Shown here: piece by piece, positions 21,871-32,398 of the stretch | How the letters are laid out: each line of letters starts with the position of its first letter | How positions within the stretch are numbered: the stretch's first letter is position 1 | NCBI GenBank assembly: GCA_900095095.1 | Contig: FMBT01000290.1 | Location: 1,054,001-1,118,000, forward strand | DNA: 64,000 bases | Direction: 5' to 3' | Origin: Fragilariopsis cylindrus CCMP1102 | Lineage: Eukaryota; Bacillariophyta; Bacillariophyceae; Bacillariales; Bacillariaceae | Notes under the pieces: generated by a model | What the model saw: only the letters and a program-made list of their open reading frames with translations | Database searches by the model: none | What the model was told of the DNA's origin: nothing | Made by a program: the position numbers and the translations under genes

Positions 21871-24800
21871 ATGTCATCAAATCATTATCAACAACAACAT
21901 CAGCAGCAGCAGCTGCGACATCAACAGCAACAACAGCAGCGATATCAACAGCAACATCAACAGCAACATCAACAGCAACACCAACTGCAACAACAGCTGC
22001 AACAACAGCAACAGCAACAAAAACATCAAGGCAATAATAACAGCACCACCACGATTTCTCGTAATTGTCCCCGACCACGTTCTAGTACAAGTTTTATGAA
22101 TCCTTCCCTTAATGGTAGTAGTAGTAGTAATAGTAGAGGATCAACAACTGCTATTAGTACGACAAAAGAATTACAATTATTGAATAAAAGAAGAATGGAA
22201 TTAGAATTACATCTTCAATATACACGCCAGAAACAAAAATTGGAACATCAATTAGAAACGAAACGAAAACAATTTTTGTTACACCAACAACATCAACAAC
22301 ATCAATTGATTGAACAACAAAAACGAAAACAACAGCAGCAACAATCAATAATGCAGCACTATAAGCATTCTCATTCTCATTCTCTTCAACAGCAACAGCA
22401 ACATCAATTGATTGAACAACAGAAACGAAAACAACAGCAACAACAATTAATAATGCAGCAGCACTATAAGCATTCTCATTCTCATTCGTTTCAACAGCAA
22501 CAATCTCAACAGCAACATCAGCAGCAACTATCTCAACAGCAACTCTCTCAACAGCAACAACAACGTTACAATGAAATGAAATTATATCCAAATTCAAATA
22601 CAAAATCATATCCAGGAATACATATACCATCTGTTGTTGCTGCTTTGGCTTCTGCAAAATCATTAGGAGCAAAAGCAATAGCTATGAAGAAGATAGCACC
22701 AACATATACTATTGATGAACAACGTTTGATTAATTCTTCTTCTATTTCTTCTCTAAAAACAGTGATACCAGCAGCAGCGGCATCAGCAGTAGGAACATCA
22801 GCAGGGACATCAAGAATAGAAGTAGCAATAGCAGAAGTAGCGATAGCAGCAAAATTAAAATTGAATTCAAATTACCAACCTATTAACGGCCCACAATCAC
22901 AACCTATTGACGTCATTACTGACGTTGATGCTCAAGGTACTACTGCGAAGAATAATAATGATGATGATACTAGTAATAATTATTATATTGATTATAGCTA
23001 CAATAATAAACCAGTACCGGCACATATGTTAAATATAATTGATACACCTAAACCAAATGATATATTATTTGGGAAAGGTGTTGTTATTATGAGACATTCA
23101 GGGAATAAATTATTTCGTGATTTAATTAAATTACGTGTATCGGATCATGAACGATTATTTCAAGAAAAAGTTATTTCATTAGATGATGAAGCAAAAAAAA
23201 AAAAAAAAAGTCAAATTAGTAGTTCTCGTGATGGTTGTCAGAGAGAAACAGAATCAGAGACAAGTACAGAGACAAGTACAGAGACAAGTACAAATACAAA
23301 TACAGATACAAACTCATCATCGAATACCGGAAGAGGTTATTCAATAAGTCCAGCAACTGGTTTAACAAAAAGAACAAAACGTACCAGTATTGCAACAGGA
23401 ATAGTTTCGGAATTAAAACAAAAATATAAATGTCGGTTTTTAAAACAATATGAGAATGATAATGATGACGATAAATGGATCGAAGTTTCGGATAATGTGG
23501 CACGTTCCAAAGTATGTATTCGTATCCGTGATATACGAAAAAAGAAACCATTATCAATCAAAAATATTATTAAACGAAAAAGAGAAGAAAATGAAATAAT
23601 TACTATTTTAAAAAAACCTAAGTCAATTAACGAATTAAATGTATCAACAACATCGTCACGACCTGTTGAAAAGACAGTAGTATCACAAACTAATTCCTCT
23701 ACCGCTACTGCAACTGCTACTACAGCTGGATCAAGTACTGGTACTGCAGCTGTATCAAGTACTGCTGCTGCTCCTATTGGTTGTAATTATGACAATGCTA
23801 ACAGGAACAACAATAATAATGTCAATGACACCTTCAACGACAACAATAATACAAGTAGTTATAATGCGCTATCATCGGTGGTGCTGCCAACCAATATCAC
23901 CGCAACCACCACCACAGTAAAAGATCCTGCTGCGGTAGTAGCAGCAGCGTATCCTATTACACCTCTACTTAATGATAATTGGGCTGTACCATCACCTAAA
24001 CTTGATTCTGTTTTATCAATCCTACTTTCTACTGCTGAAAACAAGAAAAATACTAATATGAATCCGAATCCTAATATGAATCCTAATATGAAAATGAATA
24101 TGAATATGAATATGGATATCAACGACAGCAAACGACAAAGACGTCTAGACAATGCTGATACTGGTAATATCATATCCCAATATCAAACACCGCAACCACC
24201 ACACGTAGATTGTCATGACAGTAATAAAGTAGGTAACAATGATATGAACGACAACAACGTCGATAACTTGTGCGACCATCACAGGTTTAATAAAGACAAT
24301 GGTACTAATATAAATTCAATTGCTGAATTCAATAAGAAGTACAGTTGTACTACTAATAATGATAGCAATAATGGAGTTACTGCTGCTACTGTAGGACCTC
24401 TCATCAGAAATACTGATGGTGGTTCTTGTGCGATTGCAATGACGATGATGAATACTACCGTGTGTCCGTCATCATTATACAAAATAACAACATCATCTTT
24501 GTTGAATAGTAATAACGCTAATAACGTTTCGTCGAAGGACTCTTTGACGACAACAACTATTAGAGGTAAATTTGCTGCTGGTCCATTTTTAAATGCTACC
24601 AATCTAGAAAAAGTTGGCGAAGCTGACGTCAAAAAAGAAGAAAAAAAACCAGAAGTTGTTCATCCGACAATTGCTCTATCATCATCTCATCATAAAGATA
24701 ATAACAGTAATCAACAACAACAACAACAAAGATTTGATATTGTTGTTGCAAACAATGCTATTCGTGGTGGAAATTACAATAGTGAAGATGATGGTAATGA

Positions 24801-25074
24801 CGAAGATCGTGGTTCCTCCAACGAGTCGTCCAACTCCGAGTCCAACTTTAACTCAGATGATGATTACACGGACAGTAACAACAACAGCAACAACAACGTC
24901 AATAGTAACAGTAACAGTAACATGCAAGAAGAAGGTATTCATTATGACTATCATCATCCGTATGCATCTCTTTATGCTATGGCAACAACAAGTGGTGATG
25001 CATATTTACCTACAACGGAACCTTCTACGGGTACTAGTAATAGTAATAATAGAGAACTACAAGACTATCACTAG
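21871..25074 (+). CDS. PolyQ protein with DUF6824-type domain
   Basis: A 1067-residue single-exon protein. Residues 1-240 are Gln/His-rich with a coiled-coil-like section (LELHLQYTRQKQKLEHQLE). A DUF6824-type domain begins at about residue 391 with PKPNDILFGKG and HSGNKLFRDLI. An insert of ~60 Lys/Ser/Thr residues interrupts it, then it resumes with IVSELKQKYKCRFLK and WIEVSDNVARSKVCIRIRD (to about 555). This diatom-rich family has an N-x-D-x-L-x-G-x-G start and a W-x-E-V-x-D end and is often assumed to be regulatory, without proof. The rest is Asn/Thr/Ser-rich, with a C-terminal acidic region and HPYASLYAM at H1029. A nuclear role is plausible. Single-frame continuity across the polyQ argues that it is a real gene. 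Confidence 0.82.
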   Translation: MSSNHYQQQHQQQQLRHQQQQQQRYQQQHQQQHQQQHQLQQQLQQQQQQQKHQGNNNSTTTISRNCPRPRSSTSFMNPSLNGSSSSNSRGSTTAISTTKELQLLNKRRMELELHLQYTRQKQKLEHQLETKRKQFLLHQQHQQHQLIEQQKRKQQQQQSIMQHYKHSHSHSLQQQQQHQLIEQQKRKQQQQQLIMQQHYKHSHSHSFQQQQSQQQHQQQLSQQQLSQQQQQRYNEMKLYPNSNTKSYPGIHIPSVVAALASAKSLGAKAIAMKKIAPTYTIDEQRLINSSSISSLKTVIPAAAASAVGTSAGTSRIEVAIAEVAIAAKLKLNSNYQPINGPQSQPIDVITDVDAQGTTAKNNNDDDTSNNYYIDYSYNNKPVPAHMLNIIDTPKPNDILFGKGVVIMRHSGNKLFRDLIKLRVSDHERLFQEKVISLDDEAKKKKKSQISSSRDGCQRETESETSTETSTETSTNTNTDTNSSSNTGRGYSISPATGLTKRTKRTSIATGIVSELKQKYKCRFLKQYENDNDDDKWIEVSDNVARSKVCIRIRDIRKKKPLSIKNIIKRKREENEIITILKKPKSINELNVSTTSSRPVEKTVVSQTNSSTATATATTAGSSTGTAAVSSTAAAPIGCNYDNANRNNNNNVNDTFNDNNNTSSYNALSSVVLPTNITATTTTVKDPAAVVAAAYPITPLLNDNWAVPSPKLDSVLSILLSTAENKKNTNMNPNPNMNPNMKMNMNMNMDINDSKRQRRLDNADTGNIISQYQTPQPPHVDCHDSNKVGNNDMNDNNVDNLCDHHRFNKDNGTNINSIAEFNKKYSCTTNNDSNNGVTAATVGPLIRNTDGGSCAIAMTMMNTTVCPSSLYKITTSSLLNSNNANNVSSKDSLTTTTIRGKFAAGPFLNATNLEKVGEADVKKEEKKPEVVHPTIALSSSHHKDNNSNQQQQQQRFDIVVANNAIRGGNYNSEDDGNDEDRGSSNESSNSESNFNSDDDYTDSNNNSNNNVNSNSNSNMQEEGIHYDYHHPYASLYAMATTSGDAYLPTTEPSTGTSNSNNRELQDYH

Positions 25075-26005
25075 TAGTAGTAGAAGAAACAGATGCATAC
25101 AATACAAAACAAACCATCAGAAAAAAGTAGAGAATAATAGGACTGCGACTACTGTGACCGTATAGCTAACTAGATGTGGACTCTGACACGATTGTTGTCG
25201 TGATATATTCTGCGCGAAAAAAAAGAGATCAAAATCTCGTCTCATAATGGTGGGTGTATTTGATCAATAATAAAAGTATCTTCTAGTCTTCAGATCCACC
25301 TAAATCATTTTAGTAATATCTATCTATTACTACTTAAAAGAGCTTTGGTCTTTTGGTTTTTTTTTTAAATTGATTTTTGATGTCGAAACGCTTACGTTCG
25401 TGTACTGGGTTGATTTTCACCTACTTTTTTGAAATAAGCGCAGTCTATCTGGAATGACGCATATCTTTTGATTAAAAAATAAAAGGAGGATGTGGTAAAA
25501 TAAATAATAGATCAACATTTTATATTGACTAATAATATATTGTATTACTGCTGTACTGGATTTTTTTTAAATCACGTGCAAATCAGAATCTCCAATATTA
25601 CATAACTACAAGTCCATGCATTTTTTTTACAGAATTGAATGAACAAGAAGCGCTAATGAAAGACGATAAAGATAGACACATTCACTGATAATACGTGATG
25701 GTTCGGACGTGACCTCCAATTTCCTTAAAGGTGATAGATTCGATTGCTGGATTCATTTATTCGTTACGTAAAGTTCGGAGGTGAACTCCCACACATACAC
25801 AAAGACGCAGTACTACGGATATTTTTGAGAATTGAAGAACGAATCAAAAGTCATAATTTTCTTCATAATAGAAAGTAGATAGGCACCAGGATAAACCGAC
25901 GAGAAGGATCAATATAAGAAGAAGAATAATATCTAATATTAAAAACGAAAACAGAACTGCAATCAATACATATATATATATATATATATATATAAATATA
26001 TCATA
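25075..26005. other. Intergenic, no gene seen
   Basis: AT-rich. The last 150 bp before 26006 are similar to the sequence upstream of the paralogue at 33274 (TTTTCTTCATAATAG, ATTAAAAACGA, ACTGCAATCAATA), so the duplication included promoter and leader. A (TA)n run lies at about 25971-25995. Confidence 0.55.
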
Positions 26006-26617
26006 ATGTCATTTGATCTAAAACCAGAGATACCAATCAGTATCTTGACAAAAAGTGTGGATGACATTGTTTGGACTGTAAGTCGTTCACCTGTACCACC
26101 TTTACTTGCTGGACGCGACATAAGTGAATCGATGTGGGCAAGAACATTTGATATGGTACGAGGACATTATGAGGAACAATTGTCATCCAATAGATCATTA
26201 ATAAAGCCATGGTTTTTTATCCCCTGTTTTGTTCCATGCACAATGGCGAAGATGATACAAATGAACAAAGAACGCCAAAATGGATGGCTTGAGATATTAC
26301 AAAGCCAGAAGGAAATATATCAACGTTTTGGTGTACAAGTTACATTAGCAAGAACTATGAGTTCCAGTAGTGGTAGCAATTCGTCTGGAGGTCAAATGTA
26401 TACAGTTGGACTTCAATTTACCGTTGCTGGTATAGCAGAATCGTCCTACTACTCTCCGTGTAATAATAAGTACGAAGAAAAAAATAATGTTAATATTAGT
26501 ACCAGCACTCAATCATCATCGATTGAAGAACGCCTTGGTAAACTTCGTTCAATTAAACACGTGCTCACAGATCAAGAATACGAAGAAAAAAGGAAAGAAA
26601 TACTTTCACAAATTTAG
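26006..26617 (+). CDS. SHOCT-domain protein with hydrophobic hairpin
   Basis: A 203-residue protein. It begins MSFDLKPEIPI, has a conserved middle (DDIVWTVSRSPVPPLL, ESMWARTFDMV), a short hydrophobic segment rich in Phe/Pro/Cys (about residues 70-86), an LEILQSQKEIYQRFGV stretch and a Ser-rich spacer. It ends in a SHOCT motif (about residues 172-203: IEERLGKLRSIKHVLTDQEY then EKRKEIL). SHOCT domains are short C-terminal helices thought to drive oligomerisation. The intact paralogue of the copy at 33274. Its stop codon is only ~100 bp from that of the convergent oxygenase gene. Function unknown. Confidence 0.8.
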   Translation: MSFDLKPEIPISILTKSVDDIVWTVSRSPVPPLLAGRDISESMWARTFDMVRGHYEEQLSSNRSLIKPWFFIPCFVPCTMAKMIQMNKERQNGWLEILQSQKEIYQRFGVQVTLARTMSSSSGSNSSGGQMYTVGLQFTVAGIAESSYYSPCNNKYEEKNNVNISTSTQSSSIEERLGKLRSIKHVLTDQEYEEKRKEILSQI

Positions 26618-26719
26618 AGATGTGCCGGGTATGAATAATAGCTTTTTTTCTTTCCTTCTTTTACTTTCTAATTGGTATAGCATGTTTCAGATTAAATCTC
26701 TATCTATATTATAGTTAGC

Positions 26720-28846
26720 TTATTCTATTCTACCTCTACAAAATTTCCATAGTCGATATGCATCATTATCATTATCATTTATATGTACTGATACTATTGA
26801 TTCTAATATGATTGTTGCATCCTTATATCTATCTTCATTTGCTAAGAATAAACCATAATTTAATGATAACGAATACAAATCATTATTTATTTTTACACCC
26901 GAATCTTTCGAACGTTCTAATATGTTTATACCATGTTTGTATGCAATTTCACGTTGTTGATTACGTCGTGTAGTATTGTCAATATCATTATTATCAAAGT
27001 CAATGTCAATGACGTCATTCATTTTACCTAATAGGATACCTATATTATTATATATACGTGAATCACATGGTGTTACTAATTTGGATATTTGATAACAATT
27101 GAATGCTACCTCATATATAACTTTTATTTGTTGTAGCACATTTGTGTCATTGTCATCATTGCTATTATTGTCATCATTATTGTCTTGACGACCATGATAC
27201 AAATAATCAGCATATTCCATAAGTACTGTACCAAGATATTGTATAGCTTCTCCATCATATGATAATGATTGATGCGTTGTTGATTGAATTAATGATGAAT
27301 ATTCAACCGCTAATTTTAAATGTAATATACGACATATTAATACATCATATGGAGAATTGTTTTCTTGTTGTTCACAAAATGAACGACAAGTTTTAAGTCT
27401 TGCTGATGCTATTTCAGATGGTGGTGTAATATGTATTTCTAACGAATCAGTATCAGTATTAGTATCAGTATCAAAAGTCGACTGTTGTACTAATGGGCTA
27501 GTATACAACTCATCAATCATAGTATTAGATTTAGATTTAGATTGTGTTTCTGTTTCTACTGTTTCTGCTGTTGCTGCTGATATAAAAAGAACTAATATGT
27601 CACGTACACCATGAATTGTTCCTGCACCAGCATGACGTTCGGATGCGGAATGTGCTAGACAATATCCAATACCATTTGGTTTCATTGGTTCTATCATTGA
27701 TTCTATTGATTGTTTTGTTGACGTTGGCGTTGACGCAGATAATTGATCTTCAAAGAATGTACCACCACCATTAAATTCATTATTCGAATTTAACATAATA
27801 TTAATAGAAACTAATCCTAAATCACGATGAAATGGTTGTCCTGCACCACCAATAGAAGCACCTGATGATGCATCAGCTTGCGCAGCAGCTGTTGCGTTAT
27901 AACGAATAACTAATGCATCATAAACAAATAATTTTATATCTGTATCATTATTATTAGTATGAGTATTTTTAATAAAGAATGCATCACGTATCATAGGATA
28001 CATTTTTGTTTGTAATGCAATATTTAATGCTAGTATAGCTTTTTTACCAGCAGTACTACTAGTATCAAAATCAAATACATGCGCTTCTGAATTTTCTTTA
28101 TATTGATATGTAAATTTGGACGATGATGAAGTTGAAGATGATAAATCTTCATCATTATTATTGTTGTTGCTTTCTTGTTCTTCTTTGTCCCATATCTCTT
28201 CTGCTGCTTTTCGTATAGCTTGTACAGAATCAATATCAAGTATTGGTCCTGTTGATTTTATTGCAAGAATACTAGTAGGTGGACGACGAGGACTACTATT
28301 ATTATGATGAAAAATTTGTTGTTGTTGTTGTTGTTGTTCAATTGGATGAGGAATAGTTTCATAAGAACAAGAAAGAACCGATGAGGATGATGAGGATGAT
28401 GATGATGAGGATGATGATGAAAACGATTCTTCGTTATTTTCTATTTCTAAACCTGATAATTTTGCTGTATTGTAATCATCTAAATGTTGATTCTGTATTC
28501 GTTCAAGTATTATACTATTTGTTTTGGTTGATAAAGACGACGACGATGGTTTATTATTCAACAATAAGATATTACTATCAATATATTCTAATATTTCAGC
28601 TACTCTTTCTTCTATTGTTATTACTGTGTCTGTTGATTCAGTTGTTGATGGTGACGTAATTATAGCCGCCGCCGCCGCCACCGAAGCTGCTGCTCCTATT
28701 GGTTTATTACTAGCATTATTTTTGATTGTATTGATTGTAGACGACGACGAAAAGGCCGTTATACTAACAATATAAGTAGTAGTAGACATTATTGTCATCA
28801 TCATCATGGTCATCATCATTATTATTATCCGCAAGAAAGACGACAT
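26720..28846 (-). CDS. 2-oxoglutarate/Fe(II) dioxygenase-like protein, probably plastid-targeted
   Basis: A 708-residue single-exon protein. The N-terminus is a hydrophobic signal peptide ending in ITA-F, matching the diatom plastid A-F cleavage pattern, then a Ser/Ala-rich transit-like region. The core has the HxD iron motif (H340, D342 in FHRDLG), a GGGTFFED turn, a distal histidine (H405 in RHAGAG) and R415 ten residues later for 2-oxoglutarate, as in prolyl 4-hydroxylase-type oxygenases. The C-terminal ~250 residues look alpha-helical and repeat-like (LGTVLMEYADYLYHG, NIGILLGK, LNYGLFLANEDRYKDA), resembling TPR repeats. Asp/Asn runs interrupt the protein. A protein or small-molecule hydroxylase is likely; the substrate is unknown. 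Confidence 0.75.
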   Translation of the reverse strand: MSSFLRIIIMMMTMMMMTIMSTTTYIVSITAFSSSSTINTIKNNASNKPIGAAASVAAAAAIITSPSTTESTDTVITIEERVAEILEYIDSNILLLNNKPSSSSLSTKTNSIILERIQNQHLDDYNTAKLSGLEIENNEESFSSSSSSSSSSSSSSVLSCSYETIPHPIEQQQQQQQIFHHNNSSPRRPPTSILAIKSTGPILDIDSVQAIRKAAEEIWDKEEQESNNNNNDEDLSSSTSSSSKFTYQYKENSEAHVFDFDTSSTAGKKAILALNIALQTKMYPMIRDAFFIKNTHTNNNDTDIKLFVYDALVIRYNATAAAQADASSGASIGGAGQPFHRDLGLVSINIMLNSNNEFNGGGTFFEDQLSASTPTSTKQSIESMIEPMKPNGIGYCLAHSASERHAGAGTIHGVRDILVLFISAATAETVETETQSKSKSNTMIDELYTSPLVQQSTFDTDTNTDTDSLEIHITPPSEIASARLKTCRSFCEQQENNSPYDVLICRILHLKLAVEYSSLIQSTTHQSLSYDGEAIQYLGTVLMEYADYLYHGRQDNNDDNNSNDDNDTNVLQQIKVIYEVAFNCYQISKLVTPCDSRIYNNIGILLGKMNDVIDIDFDNNDIDNTTRRNQQREIAYKHGINILERSKDSGVKINNDLYSLSLNYGLFLANEDRYKDATIILESIVSVHINDNDNDAYRLWKFCRGRIE

Positions 28847-29818
28847 TATTACTAGTAAACGGCATTATTATCAGTTTTTATTATTATTTTCGTAGTTTTT
28901 ACCTTTGTTATATTCTGCATTTTATGTACAATGTATTACAAAAAAATAAATAAGATGTTACTTCTTTTATTCTTGTCGATATCGATGGCGCTACTTACCG
29001 CCGTACTGATGCTTGTTTGTTTCAAGTGTGACTGAAGTTGACAAGTGGAGGTACGTCCTCCGTTCCAATTTACTCTTGGATACGTGCACCTAAGAAATCC
29101 ACTCAATGAAGTACTGTACACTTACAAGGATTATTATTTACCCACAACACGCGTAGTAAGATAACTTTTTCATTACGGTAGTAATATACTTGAAGTAGTA
29201 GTTGATGATTTTGGAGTACAGTAAAATACGAAAAACAAAGTAGATATGGATCACTTAAATTAAAAACACTTGGTGGTGGTGACAATTCGTTAGTCCTTTT
29301 TTATAGCAATCTTTTTAGAACAGTTAGTTCTATACAGAGAAGGGAAGAAAGCGTGACAGACAGTAGTATGCTAGTTACGTACGTTTACATATGGGAGTTT
29401 TCTTTTCTTTTCTTTTTATGTAAATTTAACTTCTTTATTATTATCTTTTAAACTATAATATGTATTATTATTAACTGTACCCGTCCGCATTTATGATTCT
29501 TTCAAAATATGTGCGGTAAAATGTACGCACAAATAAGCGTCCTAATGTATTGCTTTGTATCGCATCGCATCATATCTTACCGCGTCGTATCGTACCGTAT
29601 CGAACTGTCAACTGGTATCTATTTTCTGGTCTCATCACGTATAGGTCAGCACATAGAATGCACGTGAACACTTGCTCCACTTCACTTCACTTAAATTAAC
29701 TTTTTATTACTATTATTTTTTCTTTTTCTCCTTTTTAAAAATTTCCATGTCACTCTTACTTATTTTCACCTTTGTAATTTTATTTTCACCTTTATTTATC
29801 TATGAACGAACTATTACT
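28847..29818. other. Intergenic, no gene seen
   Basis: Region upstream of the oxygenase gene and downstream of the synthetase gene. A degenerate CGTATCG/CGCATCG run lies at about 29567-29605. Open frames here lack family features. Confidence 0.4.
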
Positions 29819-32398
29819 TTATTTTGGTAATACATTACCATAACATTCATAAACAGAATCACGTTTTACTTTATAGGATTGTGTTAGTTGACCATTACAC
29901 ATTGCAAATGGTTCTAATGTTATATATATAGTATTCACATTTTCATAAGATCGGAAACCTTCTTTTGTAGATGTTTTCACTAAATCTACTAATGTCTTTT
30001 GCAATGTTTTATTATTTCGTAATTTTTCGGATACACTTTGTAATAATTTTGATGATACTTCACAATCTTCAATTGTACATCTTGGATCATTCATTAATTC
30101 ATTTGCAGTTTGTAATTGTTTCGATTCATCTTTTGATAAATAGTTTAAATTATACAATTCGGTGGGACTTAATACAGTAATAGCAATCAGTTTTCGTTCA
30201 TCGGTCGTTAACATCACTTGTTCAACTAAATTCTTAGTACCACCTAATATAGCATCCTCAATGGGTGTGGGTTCAATATTCTCACCATTACTTAATACAA
30301 TAGTATCTTTGACACGTCCTGTTAAGATTAAATCACCAGTACAGGGATTAATTCGTCCTAAGTCACCGGTATCAAACCAACCATATTCATCAATGGCTTC
30401 CTTGGTGGCCTTTATATTTTTATAATATCCTTTCATAATTTGTGGTCCACGACCAATCACAACACCAATTTCACCATCTTGTAATGCTGGTCGATCTTGA
30501 AATTTATCTGATTTTGATTCTGGATCGACGACACGAACTTCTGTATCTAAACATGGTTTACCACAACATCCACCTGTAACTAGGTTGTTATCTAATCTAC
30601 GGAATGCTAATAATGGTGCACATTCTGTTAATCCATAACCAACAATCAGATTCAAACCAGCATTTTCATAAAAACTTTCGAGATTTCCAGGTAATGCCGA
30701 CCCACCACTAATAATACACTTAAGGTTACCACCAAAACCATTTTGTATTTTCGACCATACCAATTTATCACCTATTAAATTGAGTGGTAATAAACTTTTC
30801 ACAATTACTTTTGATGTTAATTTACGTAAACCAGATGGTTCATTGGATGGACCAACAATTAAACCATTACTAATTTTTGTATGTGTGGAACGTATATTCG
30901 ATGTTTTGGTAAATAAACTACTTAAAAGTTTCACAGGTTTACTACCTGAATTAAATTTATCTTGTATTCCCAAGGCAATTTTTTCTAAGACACGTGGTAC
31001 TAATACTAACCATTCGGGTTGATATTTCACCATATCCGCTTTAAAATATCGTATGGAACTATAAACCACTTTACAACCTCTAGATAACATCCATAATTCA
31101 AACGATCGTTCGGTGATATGCCAGACTGGTAACAGAGATACCATGGTTTCATTTGGTAATGGATCAATGGAATCATAGGCTTTGGTGGGACCTAATCGAT
31201 GGGATGTTTGATGTAATAAATTACCATGTGTTAACATCACACCTTTTGGACTACCAGTCGTACCGGATGTATACACAATTGTCGCTAGATCATTTTTTGT
31301 TACCGTAGGAAAATCAATGAAATTATTATCCATTGCTTCTTCGGCATTGTCGACTTCTTTTTCTAAGACATCATCCCAAAATGATATCGTAATTTCACCA
31401 TCCACTGAAGCAATAATATCATTTAAATCATTTTGCGTTTTTTTTTCATGATGCATTAATATAACATGTTTCACTGGTCCATAGGATTCATTGGATAAAC
31501 CTAAACATGAATCGCTACTATCAACTGAAGCTGGAGGATTATTTAACAATTTTTGTAATAATTTGGGTCCTTGTAATACTACAATATTCGCTGAATCCGA
31601 ATGTTCATAGATATATCGTAATTCTTCTAATGGTGCATCGGCACCACGTACCGCCGAGACACCACCACTACGTTGGATCGAATGATCAATTTGTAACCAC
31701 TTGACTGAATTTTCAGCTAAGATAGCAATATGTTGTCCTTTTGTTAAACCTAATCGACTGAATGCTAATGAACCTTGTGTGACAATTTTATTCATATCTT
31801 GATATGTTAATGTAATTTGTTGATCACATAAATGGTCATCAATTAATGCAATTGCATTGGGTGTGACTTTGGATAATTCTATCCATAATTGTGGACAATT
31901 TTGAATTGTGGAATCTCGGATGGTTCGTAATTTATTGACCAATGGATCAGTAGTCGAATAATCTAAATCAAAATCTAATGATGATAATTTATTTGGATCT
32001 TCTAATAGATTACCATTACGATCTTTTGGTCTATGACGTTGTGGATAAATTGGATGTATTGTTTCTTTATCCTCATGACCGAATAAAATTTCTTCATCAT
32101 CTAATGTCATTAAATTTTGATTATTATCTTCTTTTTCTTCTTCTTTTGATTTCTTTATTGCCTCTGCTAATGCTGGTGCTTTTTGAAATTGTAATCCAGT
32201 CGTTGTTCTTGTTGTTGTCGTGGTGGGACGATTGTTGAAATTGACAACGACAGCATTATTGAAAGCATCGACGGTGGTTGTCGTCGTTATCATTGTAGTA
32301 GATGCAATACAAGCAAATAATAGGACTGTTGCTAATGTTGCCATCACGAATGATAGATGACTACGACTACGACTACGGCATGTGGTTGTCATCATCAT
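29819..32398 (-). CDS. Long-chain acyl-ACP/acyl-CoA synthetase (AAE15-like), plastid presequence
   Basis: An 859-residue single-exon AMP-forming enzyme starting at the first of three ATGs (32398); the codon before is TTG. It activates free fatty acids with ATP. Visible motifs: YTSGTTGSPKG (about residues 376-386), GYGLTE, GWFDTGDLG and GRVKDTIVLSNGENIEPTPI. The last motif form is characteristic of plant AAE15/16 and cyanobacterial acyl-ACP synthetases, which recycle fatty acids within plastids, rather than of cytosolic LACS. The N-terminus is a hydrophobic signal peptide ending VDA-F, the diatom plastid cleavage pattern, so plastid targeting fits. Acceptor choice (ACP or CoA) is inferred from motif similarity. 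Confidence 0.88.
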   Translation of the reverse strand: MMMTTTCRSRSRSHLSFVMATLATVLLFACIASTTMITTTTTVDAFNNAVVVNFNNRPTTTTTRTTTGLQFQKAPALAEAIKKSKEEEKEDNNQNLMTLDDEEILFGHEDKETIHPIYPQRHRPKDRNGNLLEDPNKLSSLDFDLDYSTTDPLVNKLRTIRDSTIQNCPQLWIELSKVTPNAIALIDDHLCDQQITLTYQDMNKIVTQGSLAFSRLGLTKGQHIAILAENSVKWLQIDHSIQRSGGVSAVRGADAPLEELRYIYEHSDSANIVVLQGPKLLQKLLNNPPASVDSSDSCLGLSNESYGPVKHVILMHHEKKTQNDLNDIIASVDGEITISFWDDVLEKEVDNAEEAMDNNFIDFPTVTKNDLATIVYTSGTTGSPKGVMLTHGNLLHQTSHRLGPTKAYDSIDPLPNETMVSLLPVWHITERSFELWMLSRGCKVVYSSIRYFKADMVKYQPEWLVLVPRVLEKIALGIQDKFNSGSKPVKLLSSLFTKTSNIRSTHTKISNGLIVGPSNEPSGLRKLTSKVIVKSLLPLNLIGDKLVWSKIQNGFGGNLKCIISGGSALPGNLESFYENAGLNLIVGYGLTECAPLLAFRRLDNNLVTGGCCGKPCLDTEVRVVDPESKSDKFQDRPALQDGEIGVVIGRGPQIMKGYYKNIKATKEAIDEYGWFDTGDLGRINPCTGDLILTGRVKDTIVLSNGENIEPTPIEDAILGGTKNLVEQVMLTTDERKLIAITVLSPTELYNLNYLSKDESKQLQTANELMNDPRCTIEDCEVSSKLLQSVSEKLRNNKTLQKTLVDLVKTSTKEGFRSYENVNTIYITLEPFAMCNGQLTQSYKVKRDSVYECYGNVLPK

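Noticed and set aside
21299-22099. Long plus-strand open frame upstream of the polyQ gene
   Set aside because: Made of ATTCGATT and TTTCGC runs, has no ATG start, and overlaps the polyQ gene in another frame.
24614-25165. 183-codon frame overlapping the end of the DUF6824 gene
   Set aside because: Thr/Ile-rich shadow of Asn/Asp codons.
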